Assembly (NCBI GenBank): GCA_965368585.1
Contig: CBDUNM010000006.1
Coordinates: forward strand, 7,774 to 71,773
DNA length: 64,000 bases
Direction of reading: 5' to 3'
Origin: JARRQB01 sp965368585
GTDB taxonomy: Bacteria; Pseudomonadota; Gammaproteobacteria; Chromatiales; Chromatiaceae
The notes beneath the pieces were generated by a model. The model saw nothing but the letters and a program-made list of their open reading frames with translations, searched no databases and was not told where the DNA came from. The translations under genes and the position numbers were made by a program. How positions within the stretch are numbered: position 1 is the stretch's first letter; each line of letters starts with the position of its first letter. This document shows positions 18,744-26,825 of the stretch, in pieces.

Positions 18744-19062
18744 TGTGTTGATCCGTAAACTTGCTTTGCACAAGACCAAGCGAAATACATGCCAGATATG
18801 TTTATCATATTAAAAACAGCAGCTTACTTATACTTCGATATCCCCAAGTCCAAGTGTTGACGCGCACACCCCCGGCTACCGGCGTGACGGTCCGTCGAAA
18901 AACCGACGTTTTTCCGCAGCACGGGAATCCGTCATACTTCGGTCTTCAGTCGCCGTTTTGACAAAATCGCACGCCGAACCGCTTTGCACAACGCTGGATT
19001 ACTTATTAAGTTAGCCTCACAACGTCAACCTCTCATTGGGTGCAACAAGGCAGATCCGTGCA

Positions 19063-20097
19063 ATGCGTCGTCATTTGACAATCCTGTGGTTGCTGGGTGT
19101 TCTTACCAGCGCTGAGGCGGCAGCGCCCGGGGCGTTGGACGCAGCCCTGTCCAACCCCGGATACGAAGACAAGCCGGCTTGGTTCAAGTCGTCGTTTCTC
19201 GACATCCGTGACGATGTGGCGGATGCGGCCGATCAGGACAAACGCGTCATCCTCTATTTTTACCAGGATGGCTGTCCCTACTGCGCGAAATTGCTGCATG
19301 AGAATTTTGCCGACCGTGCGATCTCCGAACAGACTCAAACCAGTTTCGATGTGATCGCGATCAACATGTGGGGCGATCGCGAAGTGACCGATTTCAACGG
19401 CGACGCGGTCACCGAAAAAACCTTCGCCGGTTCGCTCAAGGTTCAATTCACGCCGACCTTGTTGTTCCTGGACGAATCGGGGCGGGTGCTGTTGCGCGTC
19501 AACGGCTATTTCGCACCGCACAAATTCAAGGTGGCGCTCGACTACGTGGCCGGACGTCACGAAGGCGAGGGGGGCTTCAGTGCCTTCTATTCCAGGGCCG
19601 CACCGCAGGCGGCCAGCGGGACGCTGCATCGGGAAGGTGATACGCTGCCCTGGCCCCTGCGGCTCGCCGATAATCGCAACACCTCCGGGCGTCACCTGTT
19701 GGTGTTGTTCGAGCAGCGCGAGTGCGGCGATTGCGATGAACTGCATCGTGACATCTTGCGGCGGCGCGAGGTCGGGCTGGCCCTGAGTAACCTGGATGTC
19801 GGGCAGGTCGATATGTTTTCGGCGGATACCCTGCAGGCCCCCGACGGCCGCGAAATGGCGGCGCGCGACTGGGCGCGCGAATTGCGTGTCCAGTACGCGC
19901 CCACGCTGGTATTTTTTGATCCCGCGGGCGAGGAGGTGTTCCGCACCGAAGCCTACCTCAAGAGTTTTCATATCCACGGGGCGATCGACTACGTGGTGAC
20001 CGGCGCATACCGGACGCAACCGAGTTTTCAGCGTTTTCTGCAGGCGCGGCGCGAGGCCTTGTCGGCGCGCGGCTTCGATGTCGATCTAATGGATTAG
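19063..20097 (+). CDS. exported tandem thioredoxin-fold protein (SoxW-like)
   Basis: This is a periplasmic protein of about 344 residues. MRRHLTILWLLGVLTSAEAA is a signal peptide. Two thioredoxin-like domains follow. The first (about residues 45-160) has CPYC in LYFYQDGCPYCAKLL and the cis-Pro in VQFTPTLLFLD. The second (about 190-320) has CGDC in FEQRECGDCDELH and YAPTLVFFD. Single-domain relatives (SoxW, thioredoxin_7 family) reduce periplasmic thiols or haem-ligand cysteines. A tandem arrangement suggests relay of electrons or two substrates. It is followed after 36 bases by gloA. Confidence 0.82.
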   Translation: MRRHLTILWLLGVLTSAEAAAPGALDAALSNPGYEDKPAWFKSSFLDIRDDVADAADQDKRVILYFYQDGCPYCAKLLHENFADRAISEQTQTSFDVIAINMWGDREVTDFNGDAVTEKTFAGSLKVQFTPTLLFLDESGRVLLRVNGYFAPHKFKVALDYVAGRHEGEGGFSAFYSRAAPQAASGTLHREGDTLPWPLRLADNRNTSGRHLLVLFEQRECGDCDELHRDILRRREVGLALSNLDVGQVDMFSADTLQAPDGREMAARDWARELRVQYAPTLVFFDPAGEEVFRTEAYLKSFHIHGAIDYVVTGAYRTQPSFQRFLQARREALSARGFDVDLMD

Positions 20098-20133
20098 TGG
20101 ATATGTTTTAACAATCAAAATCAGGAAATAGCA

Positions 20134-20520
20134 ATGCGTTATTTACACACCATGATCCGTGTCGGCGACCTGGACCGCGCGGTGGCTTTCTACACCAAGG
20201 TGCTCGGCTTTTCCGAACTCAGTCGTGCCGAGTATCCCGACGGCGAGTTCACGCTCGTCTACCTTAGGGCCTCGGGCGACAGCGACGCCGGCCCGACCTT
20301 GGAACTCACCTACAACTGGGGCGTGTCGAAATACGACCTTGGCGCCGGATACGGCCACGTCGCCTTTCAGATCGATTCCATGGACGAGATTGCCGAACGC
20401 TTGAAGGCGTCGGGCGAGGAGTTTTCCTGGGGGCCCGGTAAAACGCCCGACGGGCGGACCACCATGGCCTTCGTCAAAGATCCGGACGGCTACCAGATTG
20501 AGTTGCTGCAATACGAGTAA
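20134..20520 (+). CDS. gloA: lactoylglutathione lyase (glyoxalase I)
   Basis: The enzyme isomerises the methylglyoxal-glutathione hemithioacetal to S-lactoylglutathione in the cytoplasm. It has 128 residues, the usual bacterial size. The four metal ligands are visible: His5 (MRYLHTMIRV), Glu in LELTYNWG, His in GYGHVAFQID and Glu in GYQIELLQYE. AGGAA precedes the ATG at a good distance. It may be cotranscribed with the thioredoxin-fold gene. A perfect GC palindrome (GTCGCCGCGGCGAC) follows shortly after the stop and may cap the transcript. Confidence 0.96.
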   Translation: MRYLHTMIRVGDLDRAVAFYTKVLGFSELSRAEYPDGEFTLVYLRASGDSDAGPTLELTYNWGVSKYDLGAGYGHVAFQIDSMDEIAERLKASGEEFSWGPGKTPDGRTTMAFVKDPDGYQIELLQYE

Positions 20521-21042
20521 CGGGTTGACGGGTCGCCGCGGCGACGTTGCGCTCGCCCGGCCGTCAGCGATCTAGCAGCCAAAACATTGTGCCGAGTTAA
20601 TGACCCGGCGTTGCGCCTCTTGAAAAGGACGGGCCATTCCCAGCGAGACGCGCCTTGGGGTTAACCCTTTCCCGACCCGGTGAATCCATCAATAGTTGCG
20701 TGTCGGAGCAGCAGGAGGCAGTCCGAGAATAGACTGACCTACCGCGGACGCCCCTAATGGGTCCTGTTAATCGATCATTCTCGTCACGTAGTCACCACTA
20801 TTGTGCAGCGCATCCCTGCGCCTCACCCCTGCGGGGCTGACGCGAAAATCTCTTGCAGCAAGATTTTTCGCCGCAAACGATCGACCAATCCGCCGGGAGC
20901 GGATTTGAACGCCGCTCGCGGCGGCCAGCAGGGTGGAGGGCGGGATGCCCGGAATAAAAATAGGCCTCAATGTGGAACGCCCTGGTGACAAGGGCTGTTC
21001 TCGGACAGCCTCCTGGCATTGGTCTTCACCTGACGAGTGGCA
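20521..21042. other. 522-bp intergenic region with palindromes
   Basis: No gene is supported. The stretch holds a GC palindrome just after gloA and an AT-rich hairpin near 20850-20875 (AAAATCT...AGATTTT). A segment near 20885-20920, read on the minus strand, contains GTTCAAATCCGC followed by TCCCGGCGG. That resembles the tRNA-derived or phage-associated tracts seen near old integration sites, but no complete tRNA arm can be folded. It may be residue of a mobile element next to the broken MATE gene. Confidence 0.35.
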
Positions 21043-21765
21043 ATGCCTGACACAATCTCCGCGCCGCCTGTGAGATATGGCACGGTGTGGATCACGGCCT
21101 GGCCGATCATCCTGGCCAACAGCGCCGTACCCTTGCTGGGTCTGGTCGATACGGCCGTCGTCGGTCAGACCGTCGATCTGGGCGCGATCGCGCTGGGTAC
21201 GCTCATTTTCAATTTCGTCTGTTGGAGCTCCGCTTCGCTGCGCATGGGTACGACCGGCTTCGTGGCGCAGGCCGCCGGAGCGGGCGACGAGGTTGAAGTG
21301 CGGGCGATTCTGGGTCGGGCCCTGTTGCTGGCGACGATCATCGGATTGCTGCTAGTACGGATGCCGGGACCCGTCGCGTGGCTGGCGCTGCGGTTGCTGG
21401 GTGCCGGCTCGCAGGTCGAGGAGTTGACTCGCGGCTATGTTCTGATTCGTATCTGGGGCGCACCGGCGAGTCTGGGCATCTATGCGCTGATCGGCGTACT
21501 GATTGGGCCGCGCGACAGCCGCAAGCTGCTGCAGGTGCAACTCGTATTGAACGGCGTGAACAACGTACTCGATATCCTGTTTGCCGGCGTGCCCGGTTGG
21601 GGTGTCACGGGGATCGCCAGCGGCACGCTGATTGCTGACTGACTGACCTTTGGCTATGCGGCCTGGTTGGCCCATCGTATGTTACGCCGGCGACACCGCA
21701 AAGGTGCTTTCTGGCCGGGATCGCGCATCAGGGATGTCCGAAAACTGCGACGCCTGTTGTGCTTG
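21043..21765 (+). pseudogene. MATE (DinF-type) efflux protein, disrupted and truncated
   Basis: The first 200 codons encode the N-terminal half of a MATE multidrug/Na+ antiporter (WITAWPIILANSAVPLLGLV, GLVDTAVVGQ, GTTGFVAQAAGAGDE). An in-frame TGA at 21640-21642 falls in the run CTGACTGACTGA. Beyond it the same frame still reads as MATE sequence (LTFGYAAWLAHRMLRRRHRK, then VRKLRRLL) until about 21765. There it gives way to a reversed transposase fragment. About half of a normal 440-450 residue protein is missing, so this is a relic. The ATG at 21043 has GAG upstream; an in-frame GTG lies at 21037. Confidence 0.85.
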
Positions 21766-22050
21766 TTTCGCCTCCGAACGGTTTGTTTATCTGTGGTGCG
21801 ATCCGCGGACACCCGTACCGTGGATTGTTCCTCTTCATTTCAACGATGTCTTTGATGAGTTTCTCAGATGGACTCTTGCGTCCGGGCTTGCGTTTTTCCG
21901 AGCTGAATACAGCCATCGATATTTTCGCTTCACGAGCGCCTTGTAAAATCTCGATAGTGTGGGTGACTTGATGATCATCGTAGCTCGCTCGATTTGGCGC
22001 GGATTGAGAAAGAGCGAGCAGAACTTGTCGCGTGGGATTGACTGCGTCAT
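21765..22050 (-). mobile_element. decayed fragment of a DDE integrase-type transposase
   Basis: Read on the minus strand, about 22040-21900 encodes CSLFLNPRQIERATMIIKSP and FYKALVKRKYRWLYSARK. After a one-base shift in an A-run near 21895, it continues as KRKPGRKSPSEKLIKDIVEM and NNPRYGCPRIAPQINKPFG. This is the N-terminal region of a widespread integrase-core transposase (usual form LKPSTLLRFH...KYR.LF, KPGPKGPS, RNPRFGCPRIA). The catalytic DDE domain and both element ends are missing. It abuts the broken MATE gene on the left and the dipeptidase gene on the right. Confidence 0.75.
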
Positions 22051-22055
22051 AAAAT

Positions 22056-23147
22056 TCATTCTGGCAGGTTGAGGTTCAATACTCTGCGAACGTTCTCTCC
22101 GAGCACCTTCTTGACGTCTTCTGCTGAAAACCCCGCTTCAAGCAGCGCCTCAGTCAATGCGGGCAAACCCGTTGCGTCGAACGGCGTGGAGACGGCCCCG
22201 TCGAAATCCGATCCGAGCCCCACATGGTCAATGCCGGCGATCTTCACCGCATACCGGGTAGCGTCGACGATTCCCTTTAAACTGGGATCACAGATTGCTA
22301 CCTCCCAGTAACCGATGCCGATCACTCCTCCGTTTTCAGCGATGGAACGTATTTGATCATCTGTCAGATTCCGCAGACCCGGACAAGTACCACTCACGCC
22401 GCCGTGCGAAACGACCAACGGCCTTGTTGCCAGCTTTAGCGTATCGTCGAAAGCAGCTGCCGAGGCATGGGCCAGATCGATAGTGATTCCTAGCGCCTCC
22501 ATACGCGGAACAAGCGCTCGGCCAAAGTCGGTAAGACCGTGTTTTGTGACTCCGAATGACGATCCCGCGATTTCATTGTCGAACAAATGCACGAGCCCCA
22601 TCATTCGAAAACCTGCCGCATAGAGCTCATCGAGACTATTCGCGTCGCCTTCGAGTGCGTGCATCCCCTCAAGTGCCAGCAATCCTTTGATTCCCGTGCT
22701 TGACAGGTCACTGCGGCGGAGGACGAGGGAGAGTTTTGAATTTTCGGCCACTCGTGTCAATTCACGGGCCTGAGATAGCGCTCGCGCCTTCAGGCCAAAC
22801 CAGGTTGCCGGGGAACGCCAGGCCGCAAAAAACAACAACGGCAACTGGTCGGTGTCATCGCCGTACGTTGCGTGGTTTATCCGGTTCGGCACTTTGGTGA
22901 CAACGCTGAAGACCTGCAAATCAACGCTGCCATCGTGCAACCGCGGTAAATCGACATGGCCGCGCGCGTACCGCTTGTCGAGATCACGGCCCCAAAGGAG
23001 CGCATCCGAATGCAAGTCGGCGACAAACGCTTGTTCGTGAAACACCCGGATCCGGTCGGTGGTAACGTACGGACCCGGCGTCAGCACGGCATTCAGGCTT
23101 CGGTCTTTGTAGGGAAGGACACCAAAGCGAAGTGTACAAAGAGCCAA
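22056..23147 (-). CDS. membrane dipeptidase (renal dipeptidase family, M19)
   Basis: This zinc metallopeptidase cleaves dipeptides. Metal ligands are visible: FVADLHSDALLWGRD (His-x-Asp), LLALEGMHALEG (Glu), ITIDLAHASAAAFDD (His), and LVVSHGGVSGTCPGLRNLTD (His). The barrel ends with IDHVGLGSDFDGAVSTPF. The clean reading begins at a TTG at 23147. Just upstream the same frame encodes a typical signal anchor (SIKRIASKLSVAIIGLGALA) but has no start codon. The only well-placed ATG (23206, behind GAGAGGAG) is out of frame by one base. A single-base frameshift after the start codon is the simplest reading. If uncorrected, the protein loses its export signal. Confidence 0.85.
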   Translation of the reverse strand: MALCTLRFGVLPYKDRSLNAVLTPGPYVTTDRIRVFHEQAFVADLHSDALLWGRDLDKRYARGHVDLPRLHDGSVDLQVFSVVTKVPNRINHATYGDDTDQLPLLFFAAWRSPATWFGLKARALSQARELTRVAENSKLSLVLRRSDLSSTGIKGLLALEGMHALEGDANSLDELYAAGFRMMGLVHLFDNEIAGSSFGVTKHGLTDFGRALVPRMEALGITIDLAHASAAAFDDTLKLATRPLVVSHGGVSGTCPGLRNLTDDQIRSIAENGGVIGIGYWEVAICDPSLKGIVDATRYAVKIAGIDHVGLGSDFDGAVSTPFDATGLPALTEALLEAGFSAEDVKKVLGENVRRVLNLNLPE

Positions 23148-23206
23148 GGCGCCAAGACCGATTATCGCTACCGATAGTTTAGACGCGATGCGTTTGATAG
23201 ATCATT

Positions 23207-23585
23207 CTCCTCTCATTGCACGGCCGAACACATCAAGCCAAGCCAAATTTTCCGGGCCGCTCAATTGATCGTTCATCGCCTACTCACGAACAAGTTTATA
23301 TGGGATTCAACGCAAAGACAGAGACCTGGCATCTTCCAAGCGAACAACGCATGCCAAGGCTGTCAAATTGACAGTATCTGACCCAGCGTTCGCCGTTCGG
23401 TCGGCGGTCACGTATGCCTGATTTTCGGCATGTCATCGTTATTTTGCACGCTTCACTTAACGTTTCAATGCCCGCAGAAGTGATTCCCCAAGTTCAGGCA
23501 AAGGACTCCGGAGGTGCGAGTGTTGGCGGCATAGCATCCCAAACTTTGTAATGCTCTCTGTGTGCGGAGAATTCGACAAAACCTC
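23207..23585. other. intergenic region between ridA-like and dipeptidase genes
   Basis: About 380 bp without a gene. The one clear feature is the perfect inverted repeat CTGTCAAATTGACAG at 23360-23374 (7-base arms around one A). It lies roughly 155 bases upstream of the dipeptidase start and could be an operator of a dimeric repressor. No promoter of good score is obvious beside it. Confidence 0.4.
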
Positions 23586-24314
23586 TTAACGGACTTTGAC
23601 GACCATTTCAATCTCCACCGGAATTCCGAAGGGTAGTGATGCCATCCCGACCGCAGACCTCGCATGCCTACCACAATCCCCGAAAGCGCTTATGAATACA
23701 TCGGAGGCGCCATTGATTACGTCAGAATGTTTGCTGAAGGCCGGATCATCAGAGTTGACCATGCCGAATACCTTGACGACACGCGTCACTTTTTTGAGGC
23801 TGCCCAGTTCCTGTTTCAGCACCGCCAACTGAGTCAAGGCGGTTAGCTGAGCCGCGCATACTGCCTGCTCCAGTGAGATTTCTCCTTCTTTGAGATCGGC
23901 AGCGCAAGGACCGTCAAGCGCACAGTTTACGTCAAGCTCGACGTGGCATTCTTTGTCAACGACCTTACCCTTGAAGAAATCCGGTGGTCCTGGCCGTGGG
24001 GGTAAGGGCCGCTCAGGCCCCCTGCCGGAGAGGTACATGAACATACCGACCCGAATTGCCGGTTCAATAGAAAGTGTTTGCGGCAACTGGTGAGGTGGCG
24101 GTACTTCCTCGAGTTGGAATCGTTCTAATATTGCGATCAGCGCCGGTTCCTTCTCAGGATCACGAGGGCAACGAGCCCGATGCGTGTTTTCTTCGTCACA
24201 AACCTTCGACGAAGAACGGGTACATGCTTTTTCGTCTGATGCTTTATCGGCAAGAGCTACGCTTGCGGCCAAGCAAAAAGCACCTACGCAAAGAATTCGC
24301 TGCTTAATCTCCAT
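23586..24314 (-). CDS. exported RidA (YjgF)-family protein with Cys-rich N-terminal region
   Basis: This is a 242-residue protein. MEIKQRILCVGAFCLAASVA is a signal peptide. Residues about 25-60 form a Cys-rich linker (KACTRSSSKVCDEENTHRAR). The rest is a RidA/YjgF fold: AIRVGMFMYLSGRGP, LEQAVCAAQLTALTQLAVL, VTRVVKVFGMVNSDDPAFSK and ARSAVGMASLPFGIPVEIEM. The substrate-binding Arg (ARS) and the late Glu (VEIE) of imine deaminases are retained. An insert near residues 105-140 adds more cysteines (ECHVELDVNCALDGPC). RidA proteins are normally cytoplasmic and about 130 residues, so export and cysteine content are unusual. TGAGGAAT precedes the ATG well. Confidence 0.8.
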   Translation of the reverse strand: MEIKQRILCVGAFCLAASVALADKASDEKACTRSSSKVCDEENTHRARCPRDPEKEPALIAILERFQLEEVPPPHQLPQTLSIEPAIRVGMFMYLSGRGPERPLPPRPGPPDFFKGKVVDKECHVELDVNCALDGPCAADLKEGEISLEQAVCAAQLTALTQLAVLKQELGSLKKVTRVVKVFGMVNSDDPAFSKHSDVINGASDVFISAFGDCGRHARSAVGMASLPFGIPVEIEMVVKVR

Positions 24315-24544
24315 TGCCTATTCCTCAACGGTACAAGCCGAATACGCTAGCCCAACGTCGGGTTGTGGACTCGTGAGCCTATCGAGTCGCTACTCGAAGG
24401 CTTTCGCCCACATAAGGGCGCCTCTAACCATTGAAATAATTTCGTGAGGCCAAGGCGTGGCGAGTTCGAGAAGCACAGTTTACAAAGCATTAATGAGCAT
24501 CGCTGAAAGAGCCGCAACGCACAATTCGCTGACAGAGTCGATTG

Positions 24545-25288
24545 TTAGAGGTTCCCGTAACGGATGACCTGGCCACGTGTTGCAGCGCTGTCCGGGCCCA
24601 TCAGCCACAGGTAGAGCGAGGTCAGCGCCTCGGGCAGCTTTAACTGGTCGGGGTCTTCCCCCGGGTAGACGCGTTTGCGCAGCGCGGTGCGCGTGGGTCC
24701 GGGATCAAGGCTGTTGACTCGGATCGGGGTGTTTTCCAGTTCGTCCGCGAGCGTTTGCATCAGGTTGTCGGCGCCGGCTTTGGCAACCCCGTAGGCGCCC
24801 CAATAGGCCTTGCCGCCGCGTCCTGGCGCGTCGGTGGTAAAAACGACCGACGCATCTTTTGACTGTGCCAGTAACGGCAGGCAGGCCTGGGTGAGAAAGA
24901 ACGGCGCATTCAGATTGACCTGCATGACTTTGAGCCAGTCTTCCGCCGCGTAATCTTTGATCCGACTCAGGTAGGGCAGGTTCGCCGCGTTGTGCAGCAG
25001 GCCGTCGAGCCGGCCGAAGGTCTCGGTCAATTTGTCCGCGAGTTCGCCGTAGTCGTGCGGGGTCGCCCCTTCCAGGTGCATCGGGTAGATCGCCGGTTCG
25101 GGTCCGTTGGCGGCCTCGATCTGGTCGTACACCGACTCCAGCTTAGGGATGGTCTTGCCGAGCAGAACGATCGTGGCGCCGTGGGCGGCGAACGCCAACG
25201 ACATCGTACGACCGATACCGTCTCCCGCGCCGGTGACCAGAATGATGCGGTCTTTCAGGAGATCGTGAGCAGGTTCGTAGTCTTTCAT
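24545..25288 (-). CDS. yciK: YciK-family short-chain dehydrogenase/reductase
   Basis: This NAD(P)-dependent oxidoreductase of about 247 residues has the cofactor motif VTGAGDGIGRTMS, NAA in LLHNAANLPYLS, and the catalytic YGVAK (Tyr-x-x-x-Lys) in YWGAYGVAKAGAD. The C-terminal SLYLWLMGPDSAATRGQVI is typical of YciK. The ATG at 25288 (MKDYEP) matches family starts better than the ATG nine codons upstream. It is last in the minus-strand run mtaD-ubiG-gph-synthase-like-yciK, a common gammaproteobacterial order. The physiological substrate of YciK is not established. Confidence 0.92.
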   Translation of the reverse strand: MKDYEPAHDLLKDRIILVTGAGDGIGRTMSLAFAAHGATIVLLGKTIPKLESVYDQIEAANGPEPAIYPMHLEGATPHDYGELADKLTETFGRLDGLLHNAANLPYLSRIKDYAAEDWLKVMQVNLNAPFFLTQACLPLLAQSKDASVVFTTDAPGRGGKAYWGAYGVAKAGADNLMQTLADELENTPIRVNSLDPGPTRTALRKRVYPGEDPDQLKLPEALTSLYLWLMGPDSAATRGQVIRYGNL

Positions 25289-25322
25289 GGGTATACGGCT
25301 GTCGGGTGTGGGCAAGTGGAAT

Positions 25323-26147
25323 TTATCGCAGACGCCAGGCCGCCCACAGACGGCGAATCGGTGTCAGCGAATATGGTTCGTCCAATAGGGTGTAATTGTT
25401 GCGTTTCATCTTAACGTTCAACACCAGCGCCTGGGCGGCCAATCGATGGGCGGGCGATATCCTTGCGCCGTGCGCATCGGCCGCCAGCATCCACTTTACC
25501 TGCTGCGACGGGTCTTGCAACAGGGGCGCGACGACCGCGTTCAGGTTCGTTCTGCCGGACTTCCGTTGTAGTGCAGCAACGGATAGATTGGCGCCGTCAT
25601 CCGTGCGGCGGGGTAAGGGGCAGTATCCGCGCCGCAGATAGACGCTCAGGGTGCCGATCCGGGTGACTGCCTCATGGTAGGCGCCGAGCAGGCATGCGCG
25701 GTCGCTGCCCATCCCGTCGGTAGCGGCTGCGTTCGCCAACAGCTCGCACAAAGAGCCGCCGATCAGCGTGCATTGCGTGTAAAATCCGTCGCGGTCCTGC
25801 GGCTGAATCATCCGAATATCGTTCTCGGCGCCGTCGAGCATGCGCAACATCAACGTCAGCCCGTCGGTGCACGCCAGCAATGGCGGCAGGGCACGCGACA
25901 AAGGATGGCGCAGCCTGCCTTGCCGTACACCGCGCAGTTCGTCGCGCCACCAATCCAGCTTCAGGCGTGCCGCACCGGGATCGTTGGCCTTACGCACGAT
26001 ATGCTCGAGTTCCGCCCGCCAGGCAAAGGCGGCGGCAAGCGTGTCTCGCGCGGCGGGCGGAGAGAACCTGACGCAATAGTAGGGAGCCGACCCTTCGGGA
26101 GTCGCCGCATTGGGAAAAGACCACTCAGACACGGCGGGCCGACGCAT
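25323..26147 (-). CDS. squalene/phytoene synthase-fold protein, probably non-catalytic
   Basis: This is a 274-residue all-alpha protein of the squalene/phytoene synthase superfamily (YYCVRFSPPAARDTLAAAFA, ARLKLDWWRDELRGVRQG, HPLSRAL, GRTNLNAVVAPLL). The two Asp-rich DxxxD motifs that bind prenyl diphosphate are absent: the first region reads AFAWRAELEHIVRKANDP and the second RIGTLSVYLRRGYCPLP. It therefore resembles the NDUFAF6-like branch, whose members are assembly factors rather than synthases. It overlaps the upstream gph gene by 23 bases, or by 8 if the GTG at 26132 is used. No carotenoid or hopanoid genes are nearby. Confidence 0.78.
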   Translation of the reverse strand: MRRPAVSEWSFPNAATPEGSAPYYCVRFSPPAARDTLAAAFAWRAELEHIVRKANDPGAARLKLDWWRDELRGVRQGRLRHPLSRALPPLLACTDGLTLMLRMLDGAENDIRMIQPQDRDGFYTQCTLIGGSLCELLANAAATDGMGSDRACLLGAYHEAVTRIGTLSVYLRRGYCPLPRRTDDGANLSVAALQRKSGRTNLNAVVAPLLQDPSQQVKWMLAADAHGARISPAHRLAAQALVLNVKMKRNNYTLLDEPYSLTPIRRLWAAWRLR

Positions 26148-26817
26148 CGGTCAGGCCCAGCAGATCCAGCAGTTGCGCCGCGTGGGTGATTTGTTGGTCG
26201 GCGCGCCAGTTGCCGGGCTCGTCGTCGGCGCGTATGTAGCCGAACAGCGCCGCGACCGTGGCGGTACCTGCCGCACGACCGGCTTCGATGTCCCGACCGG
26301 CGTCACCGACATAGACCGTGTGTTGCGGGCGCACGCCGAGTTTCCCGCATGCGTAAAGTATGGGTTCGGGGTGGGGTTTGCGTCGTGTACAGGTGTCGCC
26401 GCTGACAATCGCGCCGGCGCGTTCGGTCAGTGCCATGGCGGCCAGCAGCGGATCGGTCAACCAGGCCGGTTTGTTGGTGACGACGCCCCAGGGCATGGCT
26501 GCGCCGTCCAGGGCCGAAAGCACCTCGGCGATCCCGTCGAACAAGCGGGTTTCACGGCAGAGGTTGGCCTTGTAGACGTCGAGCAGATGCGCGCGTCGCG
26601 CTTCGAACGCATCGCTGCCCGGTTCGATGCCAAACCCCAAGCGGATCAGCGCAACGCCGCCGTGCGAAACAACCGGACGAATCTGTTCGAAGCGCATGGG
26701 AGCGCGGTCGTACGCGCGCAAGGTTTCATTCAACGCGAACGCGAGATCGGGTGCCGTATCGGCGAGGGTACCGTCGAGGTCGAAGAGTACCGCGCGTTTG
26801 TCGGCCAGTGGCGCCAT
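26125..26817 (-). CDS. gph: HAD phosphatase, Gph/MupP type
   Basis: This is a 230-residue HAD-IA hydrolase. Motif I is VLFDLDGTLADT (nucleophile Asp), motif II lies in WGVVTNKP, the motif III Lys in RRKPHPEPILYACG, and motif IV is VYVGDAGRDIEAGRAAG. It is usually annotated as phosphoglycolate phosphatase. Its place between ubiG and yciK, and the SHGGVALIRLGF, SGDT and ALFGYI stretches, match MupP, the N-acetylmuramate-6-phosphate phosphatase of peptidoglycan recycling in Pseudomonas. Which substrate applies cannot be decided here. It starts 8 bases after ubiG. Confidence 0.9.
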   Translation of the reverse strand: MAPLADKRAVLFDLDGTLADTAPDLAFALNETLRAYDRAPMRFEQIRPVVSHGGVALIRLGFGIEPGSDAFEARRAHLLDVYKANLCRETRLFDGIAEVLSALDGAAMPWGVVTNKPAWLTDPLLAAMALTERAGAIVSGDTCTRRKPHPEPILYACGKLGVRPQHTVYVGDAGRDIEAGRAAGTATVAALFGYIRADDEPGNWRADQQITHAAQLLDLLGLTDASARRV

Positions 26818-26825
26818 GGTGCAAA

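Noticed and set aside
19033..20019. 328-codon minus-strand frame opposite the tandem thioredoxin gene
   Set aside because: The plus strand has a signal peptide and two CxxC domains; the antisense frame has no coherent features.
20767..20991. Minus-strand frame resembling phage-type Icd-like fragments, and a possible tRNA T-arm (GTTCAAATCC)
   Set aside because: The arm does not pair as a T-stem, no acceptor or anticodon stem can be found, and the frame is only faintly similar.
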